Assembly (NCBI GenBank): GCA_021229015.1 | Contig: CM037778.1 | Coordinates: forward strand, 11,876,956 to 11,940,955 | DNA from: Solen grandis | Taxonomy: Eukaryota; Mollusca; Bivalvia; Adapedonta; Solenidae | Direction of reading: 5' to 3' | DNA length: 64,000 nt | Part shown: piece by piece, positions 46,671-59,635 of the stretch | How the letters are laid out: every line of letters begins with the position of its first letter | How positions within the stretch are numbered: the first letter of the stretch is position 1 | Program-made: the position numbers and the translations under genes | The notes under the pieces: generated by a model | Database searches by the model: none | The model's input: the letters and a program-made list of their open reading frames with translations, nothing else | What the model was told of the DNA's origin: nothing

Positions 46671-47654
46671 AAAAAAACAAACAAAAAACAGCCATTAACT
46701 AAAAAAATCTTTATAAAATTAAATACAAAATCACTTAAAAATTATTATTACATATACATAATAAAATGTTGGTTTAAGCATTTATGCAATACGTAAAAAA
46801 GAATATAGTTTATCGATATCACAATTTTGCAATACCATGAATATAACAAAATCAATCAAAGGACAAGCAAATATCCTTAATAGAATATGAAATTTATGAC
46901 GGCAAAATTAATATTGCATGAGACATTATGTTCTGAGGTAACACATAATTTTATCAATTTTAGCAGGCAGAAAAATGTATTCAAATGAAGTTTGTAAACA
47001 AAAGGAATAACTGCCAGCATTCTTTACTGTATAAAAATAATCATGGATCAATGGTTCTATTTCTAGCAAGAATTTTGAAAGCATGACTGTGTTTTTAATC
47101 TGTTTTCAACAAGTTCTGACAAAAAATCTTGTTATAAAAGCCATAATATAAACAGACAGTGAATACCAATATCCATTTTGACTGATGCATTCATACAGGT
47201 ACTTTTCCTTGAACATTTAATATACACACAATAAAATTTATTCCCACATTTTAAAAACAAATGGCAAAACAAAATATTATGAAAACAAAAATGCAATTTA
47301 ATTTTCATCTTAATGAGTTTGGCCATTTAATAATGATTGATAGCAATTCAATAGCATGCCTCCCAAAGTCTTTTGAAATTTTCAAAATCAATAGACACTC
47401 AAAACTAATGAAATTAAACAACAATAAAATGAAATTAACATGAAAAGCAATATTACAAATACATTTCAACAACCACATCAAAACACTCATAAACAAAAGC
47501 AGAAATGTAATTGCCACCAAACTTTTGAATTTTTTAATAAAGGCAAAATTGGTTAAAACACATTTCTTGTGACCTATTATTTTTCAATCATTTTAAGTAT
47601 GTCTCTATTGAGACTAAATTTTTTTTTTGCTCTAAATATTTTGAAAACAAATTT
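46671..47654. other. AT-rich DNA, no gene seen
   Basis: Nothing recognised. Confidence 0.6.
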
Positions 47655-48200
47655 AAGGCCTCATCTGTAGCTGTGTTAGTTTGTATTGCATTGTCTGTTT
47701 TTATGGTTAAATAAGTTTGTATTGCTGGATTTTGTTACATTAGTTTGTACAATGTATATCTGGGCCTTGCTACATGAGTTTGTATTACTGGGTCTCGTTA
47801 CATTAGTTTGTATGGCCAGGTCTTGTTACATTTGCTTGTCTTGATGGGTCTTTTAACATTAGTTTGTCTTTATGAGCCTTGTTGTTGTATTGGGGTTTAC
47901 CGTCACTGCGATAGTATTTCAATCATATAGCGACGTCCAGCTAATTACAGGTGGAGGAAGACCCAGAGTACACAGAGGTACCCGGGTAGAACCACCGACC
48001 TACCGCAAGCCAGCTGGAAGGCTTCCTCACATGAACAATCTGAAGTCCCTACCGGGATTCGAACCCACAGCGGTGAGGGGCTGAGAGATTTGTAGTCCAC
48101 GACTGTAACTGCTCGACCACGGAGGCCCCCTTGGTGAGCCTTGTTACATTAGTTTATATGGCCGGGTCTTGTTACATTCATTTGTATTGCTAGGTCTGAC
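47655..48200. repeat. Tandem repeat of about 36 bp, interrupted by a SINE
   Basis: Units of the type TTGTTACATTAGTTTGTATGG with C-GGGTCT recur from 47680 to 47885 and resume at 48131-48200. A SINE sits between the two parts. Confidence 0.8.
47886..48130 (-). mobile_element. SINE family A, full length
   Basis: The minus-strand head begins GGGGGCCTCCGTGGTCGAGC (A-box) and has GCTGTGGGTTCGAATCCC (B-box). The body follows, with CAGCTGGCTTGCGGTAGGT and CCACCTGTAATTAGCTGGAC. GAGCCTTGTT lies on both sides and may be the target duplication, although it is also part of the host tandem repeat. Confidence 0.9.
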
Positions 48201-49394
48201 CTAGTCAACAATATCAACTATCTAACGTATATGTTCTACATCATGGAATAGTGTTATATCTTTTCCCTGAAACATTTTTTTTTCATTAGATGGTAATTAA
48301 TTTTGTCAAACTTTCTTTACAAACTTAGGTTTATTAACACCCCTACCAACAAAATGTCTCATCATTCTGTTATTTGGAGACTTGATAATGTTGTACTGCC
48401 TCAATGCATTATCATGTTGTTAGTAACTGGCATTATACCACATCCTGTAGCAATTTCTTAAAACCTAGCAAGCAAATCCTGAAACTGCTTTATGAAAGGC
48501 CAATTATATTTCATAATATTACACTTTTCATCAAAAATAAAAGAAAAAAAATGTGCAAAATAACAATTAAGCCATTGAAAATGTTGGCAAAATTATGCAT
48601 TTAGTAGTTTGCATGGATGTCAAAATATCTCATTGAAATAATCTAAATTTGAAAAACCATCGCTGAATCACAATTTATCTACTATGTCTTGCGATTCATA
48701 AACGGAAACATTAAATGTCAGAAAATTGACAAAACTATGTGGAATATGCAGATCAGGTATTTTTGTAAACAATTGAATGATCATAAGTAAGATTCTTTCA
48801 TAATTATCCATTATAGTGATATTGTCATTAAAGACAATGTTCAGATTGCATCTCTTAACAAATCTGTAGCAAACATTTTGCTTTTCTGTCCAAAGGATAC
48901 TCACTGCTCTTGGAAGAATACTGGGCCCTTCAATGCTAAGAAAATGAGCAAGGCATGTACCATTTTGTTTAACTTTACTTTAGAGGTAGGTCAACCTTTC
49001 ATACAGAGTTTACTGACCTAACTTGACTTATTTGTATCAACTTTCTTTAAGGGCCCTTGCAGTGAATGACATGCGTAAAATTTCTGAAGAATTCACTAGA
49101 CGCTCAATGTTACATTTGATGTCAGCAATCTTTTGAACATATATCAATAGAGAACAACAAACTGTCTTATTATGAAAGCCTCTTCCTAATTCTAAACCTT
49201 GTTAGAAAATCTCAAGAAAGTAAAACACTAACTGACATTATTTTTGGTTCAAATTTGCAATTAGATTTTCATGTTTTGAAGCTATGGGTACAAGATGTCA
49301 AATATGTAAGATTCTAATATCGATGATGAAGAAAACATGTCAACTTTTCAGCTGGTGCCTGTATACAGCTAATATATACTTGTTATTGTAGTGG
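48201..49394. other. No gene; one weak candidate exon
   Basis: On the minus strand 48905-48935 (31 nt, IEGPSILPRA) lies between a good acceptor (TTTTCTTAG) and donor (GCA|GTGAGT). It is too short to assign. Nothing else is recognised. Confidence 0.4.
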
Positions 49395-49745
49395 AGTTAC
49401 TGGTATGTATGGTTATTGAGTTTAATGTCCTGCCGACAGTATTTCAGTCATTTGGAGACGATGTCTACTTGAGACAGATATAGTGCTGCCACATTGAAGT
49501 ATCATGCAGTAGATATGTGGCATGATACCAAACCCAGTCACATTTTCCTTGAACAGAGCCAACCAGTCCTGGAACTTTCCTTATAGGCTGAGCGCCAAAC
49601 ATGGGCGCCATACTAATAACATTTTTAACAACTTTTGAATGTCGCGGCTTATAACCCACGACCTCAACTAAATGTTGCGACTGGGAATCAAACCTATGTC
49701 CTCCCTATTCCATGGCAGAAACACTAATCACAGGCCACCGTTACT
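49395..49745 (-). mobile_element. SINE family D
   Basis: The minus-strand head contains CATAGGTTTGATTCCCAG (B-box). The body has CCAGGACTGGTTGGCTCTG, ATGTGGCAGCACTATATCTG and a 3' part with CAGTATTTCAGTCATTTGG (plus-strand sense). Diverged pieces lie at 53415-53490, 54526-54760 and 58100-58234. Confidence 0.65.
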
Positions 49746-50146
49746 GGTGCGGGTCTAATTTGATTGCTGTGTAACTTCAAAAGATGCTGAAAGCAGCAGA
49801 ACAGTTGAGTATTATCCTTTCCTTTCAATACTTCCATAGAAGTAATTAATCAATTTTGCAAATATTACCATCATTTTAAACTTAATTGAGTAAACCACAA
49901 GTACTACAGTGTGTTAAATACAATGATAACACAATGCAGTTCAGCTATAGCAACTAGTTTCAGAAATCCTCAAATATGAGTGAATCCTATCAAATTTAAG
50001 CAGCAGTTAGTTAAAAGGGTACCTGCCAGGATGTAAATAGTTTACAAAATTTACAGAAATAAAAAACTGACTCCTAGATTTTAATTGAGTTTAATAACCC
50101 ATCAATTTGAAAATAATTTGGCATTTGTCCATCTTAGAGTAACTAC

Positions 50147-51400
50147 AACAAGAGGGCCATGATGGCCCTGAATCGCTCACCTGAGTACCATTGCTTCAAC
50201 TGATGTCAAGGTTTTTAAACAGACAAGGATTCTGATATAACTTAATCTAAAACATTTTACCCCTGACAATACTACACACCAAATATCTAAGCAATGGGCC
50301 ATATGGTTTCAGAGAAGACTTGGGCGCAGGGTCATTTATCACCGTAGGGCCAAGACTTTGAAAATCTTTGTAATAAACCATTAGATGCTACTACATACCA
50401 AAAATCTTAGAGAAGATGAGGGCATTTATCTAAGCTCTAGGCCTTATGGATTCATAGAAGAAGATTTTTTAAGATTTTCCTATATAACTCTGTGTAAAAC
50501 AAGTGACCCCTGGTGGGGGGTCATTTATCACCATAGGGCTATGATTTGTACAATCTTGGTAGTGGCCCATAAGATGATGCTACATACCAAATATCTAAGC
50601 TCTAGGCCTTATGCATTCATGGAAGAAGATTTTTTAAGATTTTCCTATATAACTCTGTGTAAAACAAGTGACCCCTGGTGCGGGGTCATTTATCACCATA
50701 GGGCTATGATTTGTACAATCTTGGTAGTGGCCCATAAGATGATGCTACATACCAAAATCAACTAGGCCTTTGGTTCAGAAGAAGATTTTTAAGTTTTTCT
50801 ATATAACTCTATGTAAAACAAGTGACCCCTGGTGCGGGGTCATTTATCACCATAGGGCTATGATTTGTACAATCTTGGTAGTGGCCCATAAGATGATGCT
50901 TCATACCAAAAATCAAAAGGCTAGGCCTTGTGGTTTCGGAGAAGAAGACTTTTTCAAGTTTTTCCTATATTAGCCTATGTGAAATCAAGTGACCCCTGGG
51001 GCGGGGCCAATTTTGACCCCAGGGTCATAATTTGTACAATCCTGGTAGACAGTCATAAGATCATGCTACATACCAAAAATCAAAAGGCTAGGCCTTGTGG
51101 TTTCAGAGAAGAAGATTTTTTAAATTTTCATTTTTTAAATCTATTTTTAGCTCCTGTGACCTAATTATGCGATGGACCAGAACCATTTATACAACTTTAG
51201 TAGAGCTTCATCCAAGGAACATTCCTGCAAAATATTTTTCAAATTGGCCAAGCCGTTTAGGAGGAGATGTTGTTTGAAGCAATTGTTGACGCCGGACGCA
51301 CGCACGCACGCACGGACGACGGACGACGGACGCCGGACGCCGGACAAAAGGCGATCAGAAAAGCTCACCTTGAGCACGTTGTGCTCATGTGAGCTAAAAA
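50147..51400 (+). mobile_element. ACAAGAG...TAAAAA element with tandem units of about 168 bp
   Basis: Starts ACAAGAGGGCCATGATGGCC, CTGAATCGCTCACCTGAGTA. Internal units repeat GATGCTACATACCAAA-AT, CTAGGCCTTATG, GAAGAAGATTTTTTAAG and CAAGTGACCCCTGGTGCGG. The end has a (GGACGAC) tract, then GCTCACCTTGAGCACGTTGT, GCTCATGTGAGCTAAAAA. The unit length divides by three, which keeps a 126-codon frame open by chance. Confidence 0.92.
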
Positions 51401-51649
51401 TACAAAGGCTAGAGAGTCTTCTGGAGACAGATTTGTGTTGGTCCAACCAGCAGGCTTCCCAGAGGGACTGAAGAAAAACTTGTTTCCAAAAGAAAAGAAA
51501 AATAGAGGAATGTATTTTCAAAAGGCCCCATTTCAGAAAAAAATAAACCTGTCACAAAGTAAACTGCATAATTTAAAGGTTAATCCATTTAAGAAACTGT
51601 TTAAATATTGAAGCAAGCCAGTAAGGCACAAAGAAGTTGTAGCACGTTA
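51401..51649. other. Spacer between two elements, no gene
   Basis: Nothing recognised. Confidence 0.6.
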
Positions 51650-52724
51650 AACAAGAGCACCACATGTGGGTGCCAATGCTCGTCTGTTTTTGCCAATGTT
51701 ACATATTTTTGTTAAACATTTAAAAAAGTTGACCTTGAAAATCACAACTAAAACTCTAAGCCTTTAAATGCAAAGTTGAAGTACCATACCCTTTAAATTT
51801 GACCTTTGATCTTAATAGATGACCTTGACCTATGTATGGAATAGAATGTATACAACACAAAGATGTAAAATATGTAAACAAAAAATCACAATTTTGCTAA
51901 TCCACTGAATTTTTGATAATCAACAAAAAAATGTAAAATTTGAAGACAAAAAAAAAAAATGTTCTATATATGCATACCAAATATAAAAGATGTATGTCAA
52001 AAAGTAAAAAGTTATGGCCAACATTATAGTTTTTGTTAAACATTTCAAAAATAGGTCAAAGTTCAAAGTCCAAAAGTGTAACATTGATGGAAAGGTCTTG
52101 CCACGAGGAATTCACATGTGAAATATCAGTGCCCTGTTGGTAACGGTTCTGAAATGACAGGCATTTTAAAGTTTTCAAAAGTTACAGCAAAAACAGGTCA
52201 AAGGTCAAGGTCAATAGATGAAATATTAAGGTATATCTGAATAGCCCTTGCATTTGAACTTGAATTTGCATACCAAAAATAAAAGTTGTATGTCAAAAAG
52301 TAAAATAATTACGGCCACGTTAAGGTTTTTTGTTAAATATTTCAAAAATAGGTCAAAGATCAAAGGTTAAGGTCAAAGTCCAAAAGTGTAACACTGATGG
52401 AAAGGCCTTGCCACAAGGAATTCACATGTGAAATATCAATGCCCTGTTGTTAACAGTTCTGAAATGACAGGCATTTAAAGTTTTAAAAAAATACAGCAAA
52501 AATAGGTCATGGGTCAAGGTCAATAGATGAAAAATTTGCATATGTCTGGATAGGCCTTGTCCAGATGAATATGCATACCAAAAATGAAAATTGTATATGG
52601 AATAGTAGAGAAGTTATGGCCAACGTTAAGATTCCAGATGACGCCTGATGAAGACGACAATGCGGATGCCGGAGTTACAACAATAGCTTGTATTTTTTTC
52701 TTCGAAAAACAGACGAGCTAAAAA
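51650..52724 (+). mobile_element. ACAAGAG...TAAAAA element, GTCTGTTTTT subfamily, near complete
   Basis: Starts ACAAGAGCACCACATGTGGG, TGCCAATGCTCGTCTGTTTTT. The 3' end is AAAAACAGACGAGCTAAAAA. GCTCGTCTGTTTTT and AAAAACAGACGAGC are exact inverted copies. Internal blocks repeat AAAATAGGTCAAAG and GGAATTCACATGTGAAATAT at a spacing of about 320 bp. Confidence 0.92.
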
Positions 52725-54951
52725 GGTAAATCTGTAGGGATGCCAAACATTTGATGCCCACCTGGATAGCATTAATTTAAAAGAAACTCATCTAACAAAA
52801 GTTTACTTCATTAAGCAGATCTTAACAGAGTTTTGCATTCATCATCATATTACTCAAGGTCACATACCTTTCTCAATAAATAAAAATATTGTGTAAGGCA
52901 TGAAAAAATGAAATATAAATGCAAAATAAGTCAAAAGACATGTCCATCTGTGTCTTTCTGATGAAGCAAAGCTGTTTATGTCCACATCCAAATCTCTTTA
53001 TTGCTGTTCTCCGTTACAAGCTGAACACTAATGATCAACCGACACCAAGTCGGTCATAATCTTCAATTGGAACAACAATAAACAATTTACTCCAGAGAAA
53101 TTCTGAGAAATTTACATACAGTCTTACGCTGCAAATTAGTTAGTATTTATACCTTCAACATGACCGAGCGCTTGCGGAAAGCGGGGAAATAAACAGGGGA
53201 ACCGGTTCTGTATCGTATCATATGTCATTTGCTACAAACACTGTGGATAGCATTGTCTCCCTTATAATAAGGAAAAGGCATTTCAGAAGATTTTAATGAG
53301 CGATGGAATGTATCTATAGGGATTTGATTAAGACAATACAGACAGTAATATTTCTGTAGTTTATGGTATTTTAAATTTCTGATTGATAGATAGGATCTGC
53401 GACAGACACGACATCTGGTCATGTCATCCTGACACTGGGCCGACCTGTCCTTCAGGAACTACCCTTATGTGTTGAGCTATTAAGCACACTGGGAAGATAT
53501 AGCAAAATATTTCTCTTCTATTTCTGTTCCTTGACAAACCTGAGTCACTATATTTATTTCCCTTGACTGGCATCATAACCTTTTTTTTTCCAACTTTTTT
53601 TGTGCTTAACAGACCATGATCAGACAGAGGTCTCAATTCTCTGTTTGCTCATACAAAATTGTAGCTCAGATTTTACAGTCTGTACAGATAAGAAAAATAT
53701 CAATTTGTTTACATACCATTTTAAATTCAATAAATTTATATTCATCAAGTCATAAAAATACTTATGAATATTCATGAGGTAGAGAATTAAAACGGTATAT
53801 CTAATACAGATTTATCGTAAGCCAAAACATTTCAAAGCTTTTTTTTTAATCATTGTAAAACAAACAGCTTTGAAACATTTTGGAAGGATTATGCTATGCA
53901 ACATGACCCTTAATGTTTAGCAATTTAATTAGGGTAGAAAAATTCAAAATTTAAGTAAATAAGATCTAGATTCAAGAAATGTTATTTTCAAAGTATGCAG
54001 CATTAAAGACATAATTAAAAATTATATAAACATGTAGCTTACAGCTGAATTACCCTTCATATTTTAATCTCTACCACGCAAATCCCAAGATATGTAGCCC
54101 CACATATGCCATTCCTGCCATAAATCATGTTTAACTCAGTTAAAATTAACTAAAACGAGGATCAAGTTCATTTCTTCAGAAGCGTTTATATCAATCACAG
54201 TGTTCATCTAGCATCAAAAATAATTAATGACCAATTAGGTGAACCCGAGAGAGTAGAAAATTCATCATAATTTAGCTTAATAACTCACACCCAATTAACA
54301 CCTACAGTTAACAACGCCAGCAAAATGCTTTCACAGCATTTACTGAAATTAACCAGAGAAATTTTTCCTAATTTTGGAGAAGTTATTGTTCTCTTAGGAA
54401 AATGTTAAAACCATGGTAAAGTTGATTGTAAGAGTACTCTAACAGTAATTCTTTTCCTTGGAGGATGTCAAATCCTATAGATGCTATATGTATGCTCAGT
54501 CAGGTCAGGTTTTACATGGTTTTATTTTTTATGTTTGGGTTTTAACATCCCACCAACAGTACTTCAGTCATTTGAGGAGACAGGTGTACATGTACAGCTG
54601 CCTCACAGGGATATCACTACATTACAAGACAATAGACCAAAAAAATCCTATAACTACCCTTATATGCAAGCAGGAGAGTTTTCAAAACTTTGTATATCAT
54701 GACCTTGGATCAATCCCTTGACCTTTCACCTACAGGACTGACGCTCACAGACCGCTATGGCTTTACTTTGAGTTCTTGTAAAACAGTTTTTGACAAGTAT
54801 ACAGCCATATACAACTGGTACGAATTTCCCCATCCATGATTAGCGATAAAGTAATACTTAAATACATTGTTGATACAGGTACCTAGACAAGTTGGTATGA
54901 CACTTATGTGCTTGAACACAATAGAAGTCCAAATGCTGTAACTCCCCCACT
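52725..54951. other. No gene; SINE family D relics
   Basis: 53415-53490 (CCTGACACTGGGCCGACCTG) and 54526-54760 (CATCCCACCAACAGTACTTC) are degenerate SINE D pieces. The minus-strand frame at 53225-53422 has four Cys in two CxxC pairs but no recognised domain. Confidence 0.5.
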
Positions 54952-55210
54952 GGGGCCTCCGTGGCCGAGAGGGTAAAGTCGCTGACTTTAACACTCACTC
55001 AGCCCCTAACCGCGTGGGTTTGAATCCCGATATGGTCATTCGGATTTTCATGTGAGGAAGCCTTCCAGCTGGCTTGCGGTAGGTCAGTGGTTCTACCTGG
55101 ATGCCTCTGTGCATTCAGGGTCTTCCTCCACCTGTAATTAACTGGACGTCGCTAAATGACTGAAATACTGTCGAAGTGACGGTAAACTCAAACAGTCAAG
55201 TGAAGTCAAC
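54952..55210 (+). mobile_element. SINE family A, full-length reference copy
   Basis: The tRNA-like head starts GGGGCCTCCGTGGCCGAGAG GG (A-box GTGGCCGAGAGGG) and has GCGTGGGTTTGAATCCCG (B-box). The spacing suits a long-variable-arm tRNA such as Leu or Ser. The body includes TGTGAGGAAGCCTTCCAGCT and GGTCTTCCTCCACCTGTAAT. The tail runs through GACGGTAAACTCAAACAGTC. Confidence 0.92.
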
Positions 55211-55615
55211 TCCTCCCCAAAAAAGTAAGCAAACCCAAGATGAAACTCACAATGTACACCCACTCTTTACATACATTACAAACTAATTATATATTGGAAC
55301 CAATATTTAAAGTGAATGTACATAAATGGTCATGTATGTACATAACATTAAATGAGTTGTATAACTGTATAAGTGTTGTTTAACATCAAATCCAACTTTA
55401 ACTTTAACCGCAATCGCTGATCAGTAAATAGGCCGTATGAACTGAGTCACGAAAACTAGAAACTAAGACAAACAATCCAAACTCCTGAGCCGCAAAAGTT
55501 ATATAGAAAAATGCATTACTTTATTCCCTAGATGAATAACACCTCTAATTCATTAAAGAAATATTTCAATATTAATGAACAATTTCATACACAAAATATT
55601 CTATAAAACACTCAC

Positions 55616-55630
55616 AGATGAAGTGGACAT
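55616..55630 (-). CDS. Candidate first coding exon, five codons
   Basis: On the minus strand AGAAG ATG TCC ACT TCA TCT is followed at once by a consensus donor, GTGAGTG. The upstream DNA is less AT-rich and lacks repeats. It could open a minus-strand gene such as CPSF2, whose product begins with a short Met-Thr-Ser sequence. No following exon was found, so this is a guess. Confidence 0.2.
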
Positions 55631-57255
55631 CTTCTTCGTGTGAAGTCGAGTTCTATTTTTAGATAGCTTGTACGTTTATGCAAATTAGGTAGTTTCCGGA
55701 ACTCACCAGAGACACATGAATTGTTGGTGGTGAAAATCCATACTTTTTGACATGATCATGGTATAACAGATATCCTCAGGGATAGATGTGTTTTTATGAT
55801 TTTTTTTTTTTGTACCAAGGGTACATCTTAAATGATAAATGTCCATTATTTGAAACAATCAGGATGTTTCGATTTATTAGCGTTAAATCTCCATATCTGT
55901 AGTATTGCAACTTTAAAGGTTTTTTAAAGGCCTTAAAATTCAGAATTAAGGACTTACATAAACAGCAACTTTAATTTTAATGGGTGAAGGGCCTAGATGA
56001 ACCTTAGTTTGGATGATCAGTGTTCTCAAGGGTTGGGGTAGTCAGTACATCCATAGTGTTCCTGTTGTAGATATTTTAAATGCTTTGTTGATTGATACAA
56101 AGGTAAGATTCATCCCACTTAAGACTTATGCTTTTTACTCCTCATGTGCAACATAAACTATGCTCAGATTTTTAAAAAACTTAAAAAAAATGTTCCTTTC
56201 TAATCAATGATGAAATTTTAAATTCAAAAATGTGATTTAATTTGATTTAAAAAAGTTTTTAAAGACAAGACATCAAAAGACCTGTTCTAACCATGGTGTA
56301 GGATTGGACAAAACTGGACATGTCTAGCGTTATCCCCCACTACTCATTTGAAACACGTGTATCATAATTTCAGTTTAAGTCTACTTTGAATATGTTCTCT
56401 CCAACTATTCTATATTTAAAAGAAACAACAGGATTAATGTACTCTTTTTATATGATTTCAACAATGACATACTGAGCAAGGATTTTTCATGGTGTTCCCA
56501 GGCACAAAGTACTGGTCCCCCCCAGGAGTAGTCGAGAGGGATTAGTATCAATTGTAAGAACTTGTTTCCAAAGATACATAAAAACTTTAAAGTTTAAACT
56601 AATGAATTACTGAGTCAGTATAAACTCATCCAATGTCTTGGCTGATACATCTCTGAATAGAGCCAAAATGTGGAAACTCATTTATACTTCTATGATTACC
56701 TTGCAATTTCTCCATCTCTAGCATTACAGCTTACTCTCTGATTTCACCCACCAGACGCTTTTATCCAAAATATCCGTGAAAAAGATTCTAATGATGCTCA
56801 AATGCATGTGAAATTAATCGGCAATGAACATCAATTATTTGATTATTATCTTGATTGGACAATAAAAAGAGGAGACAGTTTCATTTAGATAGTGGACAAA
56901 ACACCATTCGAAATTTCTCTCATTTGGCTGCTAGCATATTCCCTCTAGACATCAGTTGTGTCAGGAAATGGGTGGTCAAAAAGTATGTAGGCAAATGTCA
57001 GTTTGACTCTCAGGATGGGGCGGTCAAAAGGTGTGAAGAAAAAAGACAGTTTTGTCTCAAGAAAGGGTGGTGGAAAAGAGTAATATAGTCAGTAGTTTAG
57101 TATTTCTCTTCAAAGAAATCATGACGGTCAAAATGTATTTGATGATAAGATTCAAATCACTTCATATTAAGAAAATTATTAAGCTATCAGAAAAAATAAT
57201 CCTATGTAAATTTTTTGGAAAATGTTGAAACTTTGATCCAGTTACTTAAAAAGGG
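55631..57255. other. No gene; one SINE C relic
   Basis: SINE family C piece at about 56490-56585. Small open frames have no support. Confidence 0.55.
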
Positions 57256-57367
57256 AAATATCTAAGGAAATGGGCTATCAATATTGATAAACTACTATTG
57301 TAAATATCTAAGGAAATGGGCTATCAATATTGATAAACTACTATTGTAAATATCTAAGGAAATGGAG
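57256..57367. repeat. 46-bp tandem duplication, 2.4 copies
   Basis: Copies start at 57256, 57302 and 57348 with AAATATCTAAGGAAATGGGC. They are identical over the repeated part, so the duplication is recent or an assembly duplication. Confidence 0.93.
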
Positions 57368-58099
57368 TGTCAAAAAGGGCACTATGGCCAAATTGTATGT
57401 GAAATTAAGTCAAAAGCCAGGAATCACCATTGCATGCAGAGAAAAAGAATGTCTATATATTCCATAAATCGTTGGTATCTTTTTATATGGTATTACAAAC
57501 CTGTCTATATGTGCATTGTTCAAATAATGTGCTACATAGTATGTATTCTTTTACAGCTACTTTATTACATTTTTCTTTATACCATTGTTTGTCTGAAAAT
57601 ATCTTTTGTTGCTAATGTTATCTGTTATATAATTATGTATCTAATGTATAACAAAATTTCTTGAATTTCCTATCTTGTAAAGTTTTAACAATCCATGAAC
57701 GTCCCAATCAGAATGTTCTTGGAGCCATCAAAATGTGTAGATCCTTATCCAATTGTGTATCCAGGGGAACATACAGCCTTTCCAATGACATTCCACTGGA
57801 CGCTGATAAGATCAGTCATTTTCACTTAGACCCTAATTTGACAATTATGCCACCATTGTTCTAGGACCATTATCTGCAGTCTCTCACATCATGTCACATG
57901 TGCTTTCTGTTGCCATGGTTTCTATAATATTTGATAAAGCAAAACTCCAAAAATAAATAATGGCGAACAAGATTTGTCCAAAGTGATAACATATTGCATG
58001 CAGTTCCATTACTACACACTCCATATATGACATAAATTATTAGATAAATGCAAATATAAGGTGGCTCAAAACATGGATCCAAAATATGTTTTAGCTTGG
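57368..58099. other. No gene seen
   Basis: Two AT-rich frames at 57362-57664 and 57661-57864 show no domain, promoter or splice support. Confidence 0.5.
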
Positions 58100-58234
58100 G
58101 TATCTATCAAGCAACAGTATCTTAATCATTCAGGGACTTAGCTGATACTGTGATACCACACCATAGAAAAGTGGCATGGTACCACAATATTTTGACACTG
58201 AGCAAACCAGTCTTGGAACTACCATATTGTGCTG
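58100..58234 (-). mobile_element. SINE family D relic
   Basis: Shares ATCATTCAGGGACTTAGCT-type, GTGGCATGGTACCA and AACCAGTCTTGGAACT words with 49395-49745. Confidence 0.5.
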
Positions 58235-58443
58235 AGGTCAAAAAAAAAAAAGTTCCATTTCTGGTCGCCCAACCGACTCCTTTTTTTATGACCGACCCTC
58301 AAGTTTTTTTTACCTTTCACCCTTAAAAAAAAATATTTCCCCTTTTTTTACCTTTTGTTCATGTAAAAAAAATAAATTCTCAACCTACCAACCCTCATTT
58401 TTATTTACTGGAGACCAGAAACAGAACTATTTTTTTTGGCCTG
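58235..58443. mobile_element. Miniature inverted-repeat element, about 33-bp ends
   Basis: The left end AGGTCAAAAAAAAAAAAGTT CCATTTCTGGTCGCC pairs with the right end GGAGACCAGAAACAGAACTA TTTTTTTTGGCCT in inverted orientation with a few mismatches. The interior is low complexity. It lies at the edge of the SINE D relic. Confidence 0.7.
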
Positions 58444-59224
58444 AATAATAAGCACAACGGAGACACACCAGTACTATTCTTTTGGACTGGCATTTGTAAT
58501 AGCCTCAACCTTGTGTAGCAGTTAATCAAAAGCAGACATTGTTGATTTGCATAATTACTGCAGCAATTTTCACTGCAATGAACACTCACTCAGTAGCATA
58601 TCAATGCAAATGCAGTTGTGTTCATTAGGTTTACTAATACTGAAGTTAAGTCATGACTTCCCTAGGTATGCAATTTACAAATAGAACCTAACTGTGGGAT
58701 ATGAAACAAATCAAAAAGTTCACAGCATTGAGAGACTGCCGACGGGGTTATCATGAAACAAAGAATGAGTTCTGCTGATTTACTACTAGTAACAAGAGTT
58801 GCAGCTTCTGGCGTCATATGACATTTGCTTCTAAGCCTGCTTGAACGCTGGAATTAAAACTTTCATCATGTAAATCCTGCCAACAGACTCTCAGTGCATT
58901 GTGCGCTTTGATGAAGTACGGAGATTTGTCACAGCCAGGGATCAAAACCATGATCTATCAACATACTTAACAATTTAAATAAATATAATACCTATAAAGA
59001 TAAAATATGTAAATATAACATATAAAGCGCTATTGGTTATGAATAAAATGTCACTGTATGTATCATGCATATTCCATCCATATTTGTTAGCACAGGATCA
59101 CATTGCATGGTTACACTACTAAATGGGGTGTGTTGTACAGTTAAACTGGCTACATCAATTAATGATATTTGAATTTATGATTCGATTAATAATAGTCTAT
59201 TGATGGCAGCTTATGTCGACAGAT
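58444..59224. other. No gene seen
   Basis: CAGCCAGGGATCAAAACCATGA near 58936 may be a SINE head relic. Otherwise nothing is recognised. Confidence 0.5.
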
Positions 59225-59476
59225 CAACAAGAGCATATGCTAAAGCCTGTCTGTTATTTCTTTCTTAAACAAGGGGAGATAAATTTGGTCAAAATGGACC
59301 TAAGAGCTATGGCCCAATGATGAAAATATAGCCCTTGTGATACTGATACTGATGACAGGCAATTCAATCATTCAAAAGTTATGGCCAAGGTTAAAGTTTT
59401 TCTTAGTGATGACGCCAACAACAACACAAGAGAGGTGACCTTGGCTTTTTTTTTTGAAAAAACAGACAAGCTAAAA
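59225..59476 (+). mobile_element. ACAAGAG...TAAAAA element, short copy
   Basis: Starts CAACAAGAGCATATGC, then GCCTGTCTGTTATTTC. One unit with GGAGATAAATTTGGTCAAAA and AAGTTATGGCCAAGGTTAAA. It ends AAAAACAGACAAGCTAAAAA. Confidence 0.85.
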
Positions 59477-59480
59477 ATAA

Positions 59481-59635
59481 CTCAAGCTCTAGATGTCCTT
59501 GTGTCTGTGGCATATATGGTCATTACTGGGAGAGGGATCTAGCTGAAGTACTTAAAACCTGCTGGTCTGGACAAATGATGACAGTCTGTACTCTCTCAAG
59601 TACATGTAAAGTACTTAAAGCGTACCGGGATATAA
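59481..59635 (-). mobile_element. SINE family B relic
   Basis: Shares GCATATATGGTCATTA, CTGGTCTGGACAAA and TGTACTCTCTCAAGTAC with 30722-30920. Confidence 0.55.

Noticed and set aside
50385..50973. 126-codon frame with internal protein repeats
   Set aside because: It lies wholly within the dispersed element at 50147; the unit length divides by three and keeps it open.
53225..53422. Zinc-finger protein with CRVC and CLYC pairs
   Set aside because: Spacing fits no known finger, the frame is short, and SINE-derived sequence adjoins it.
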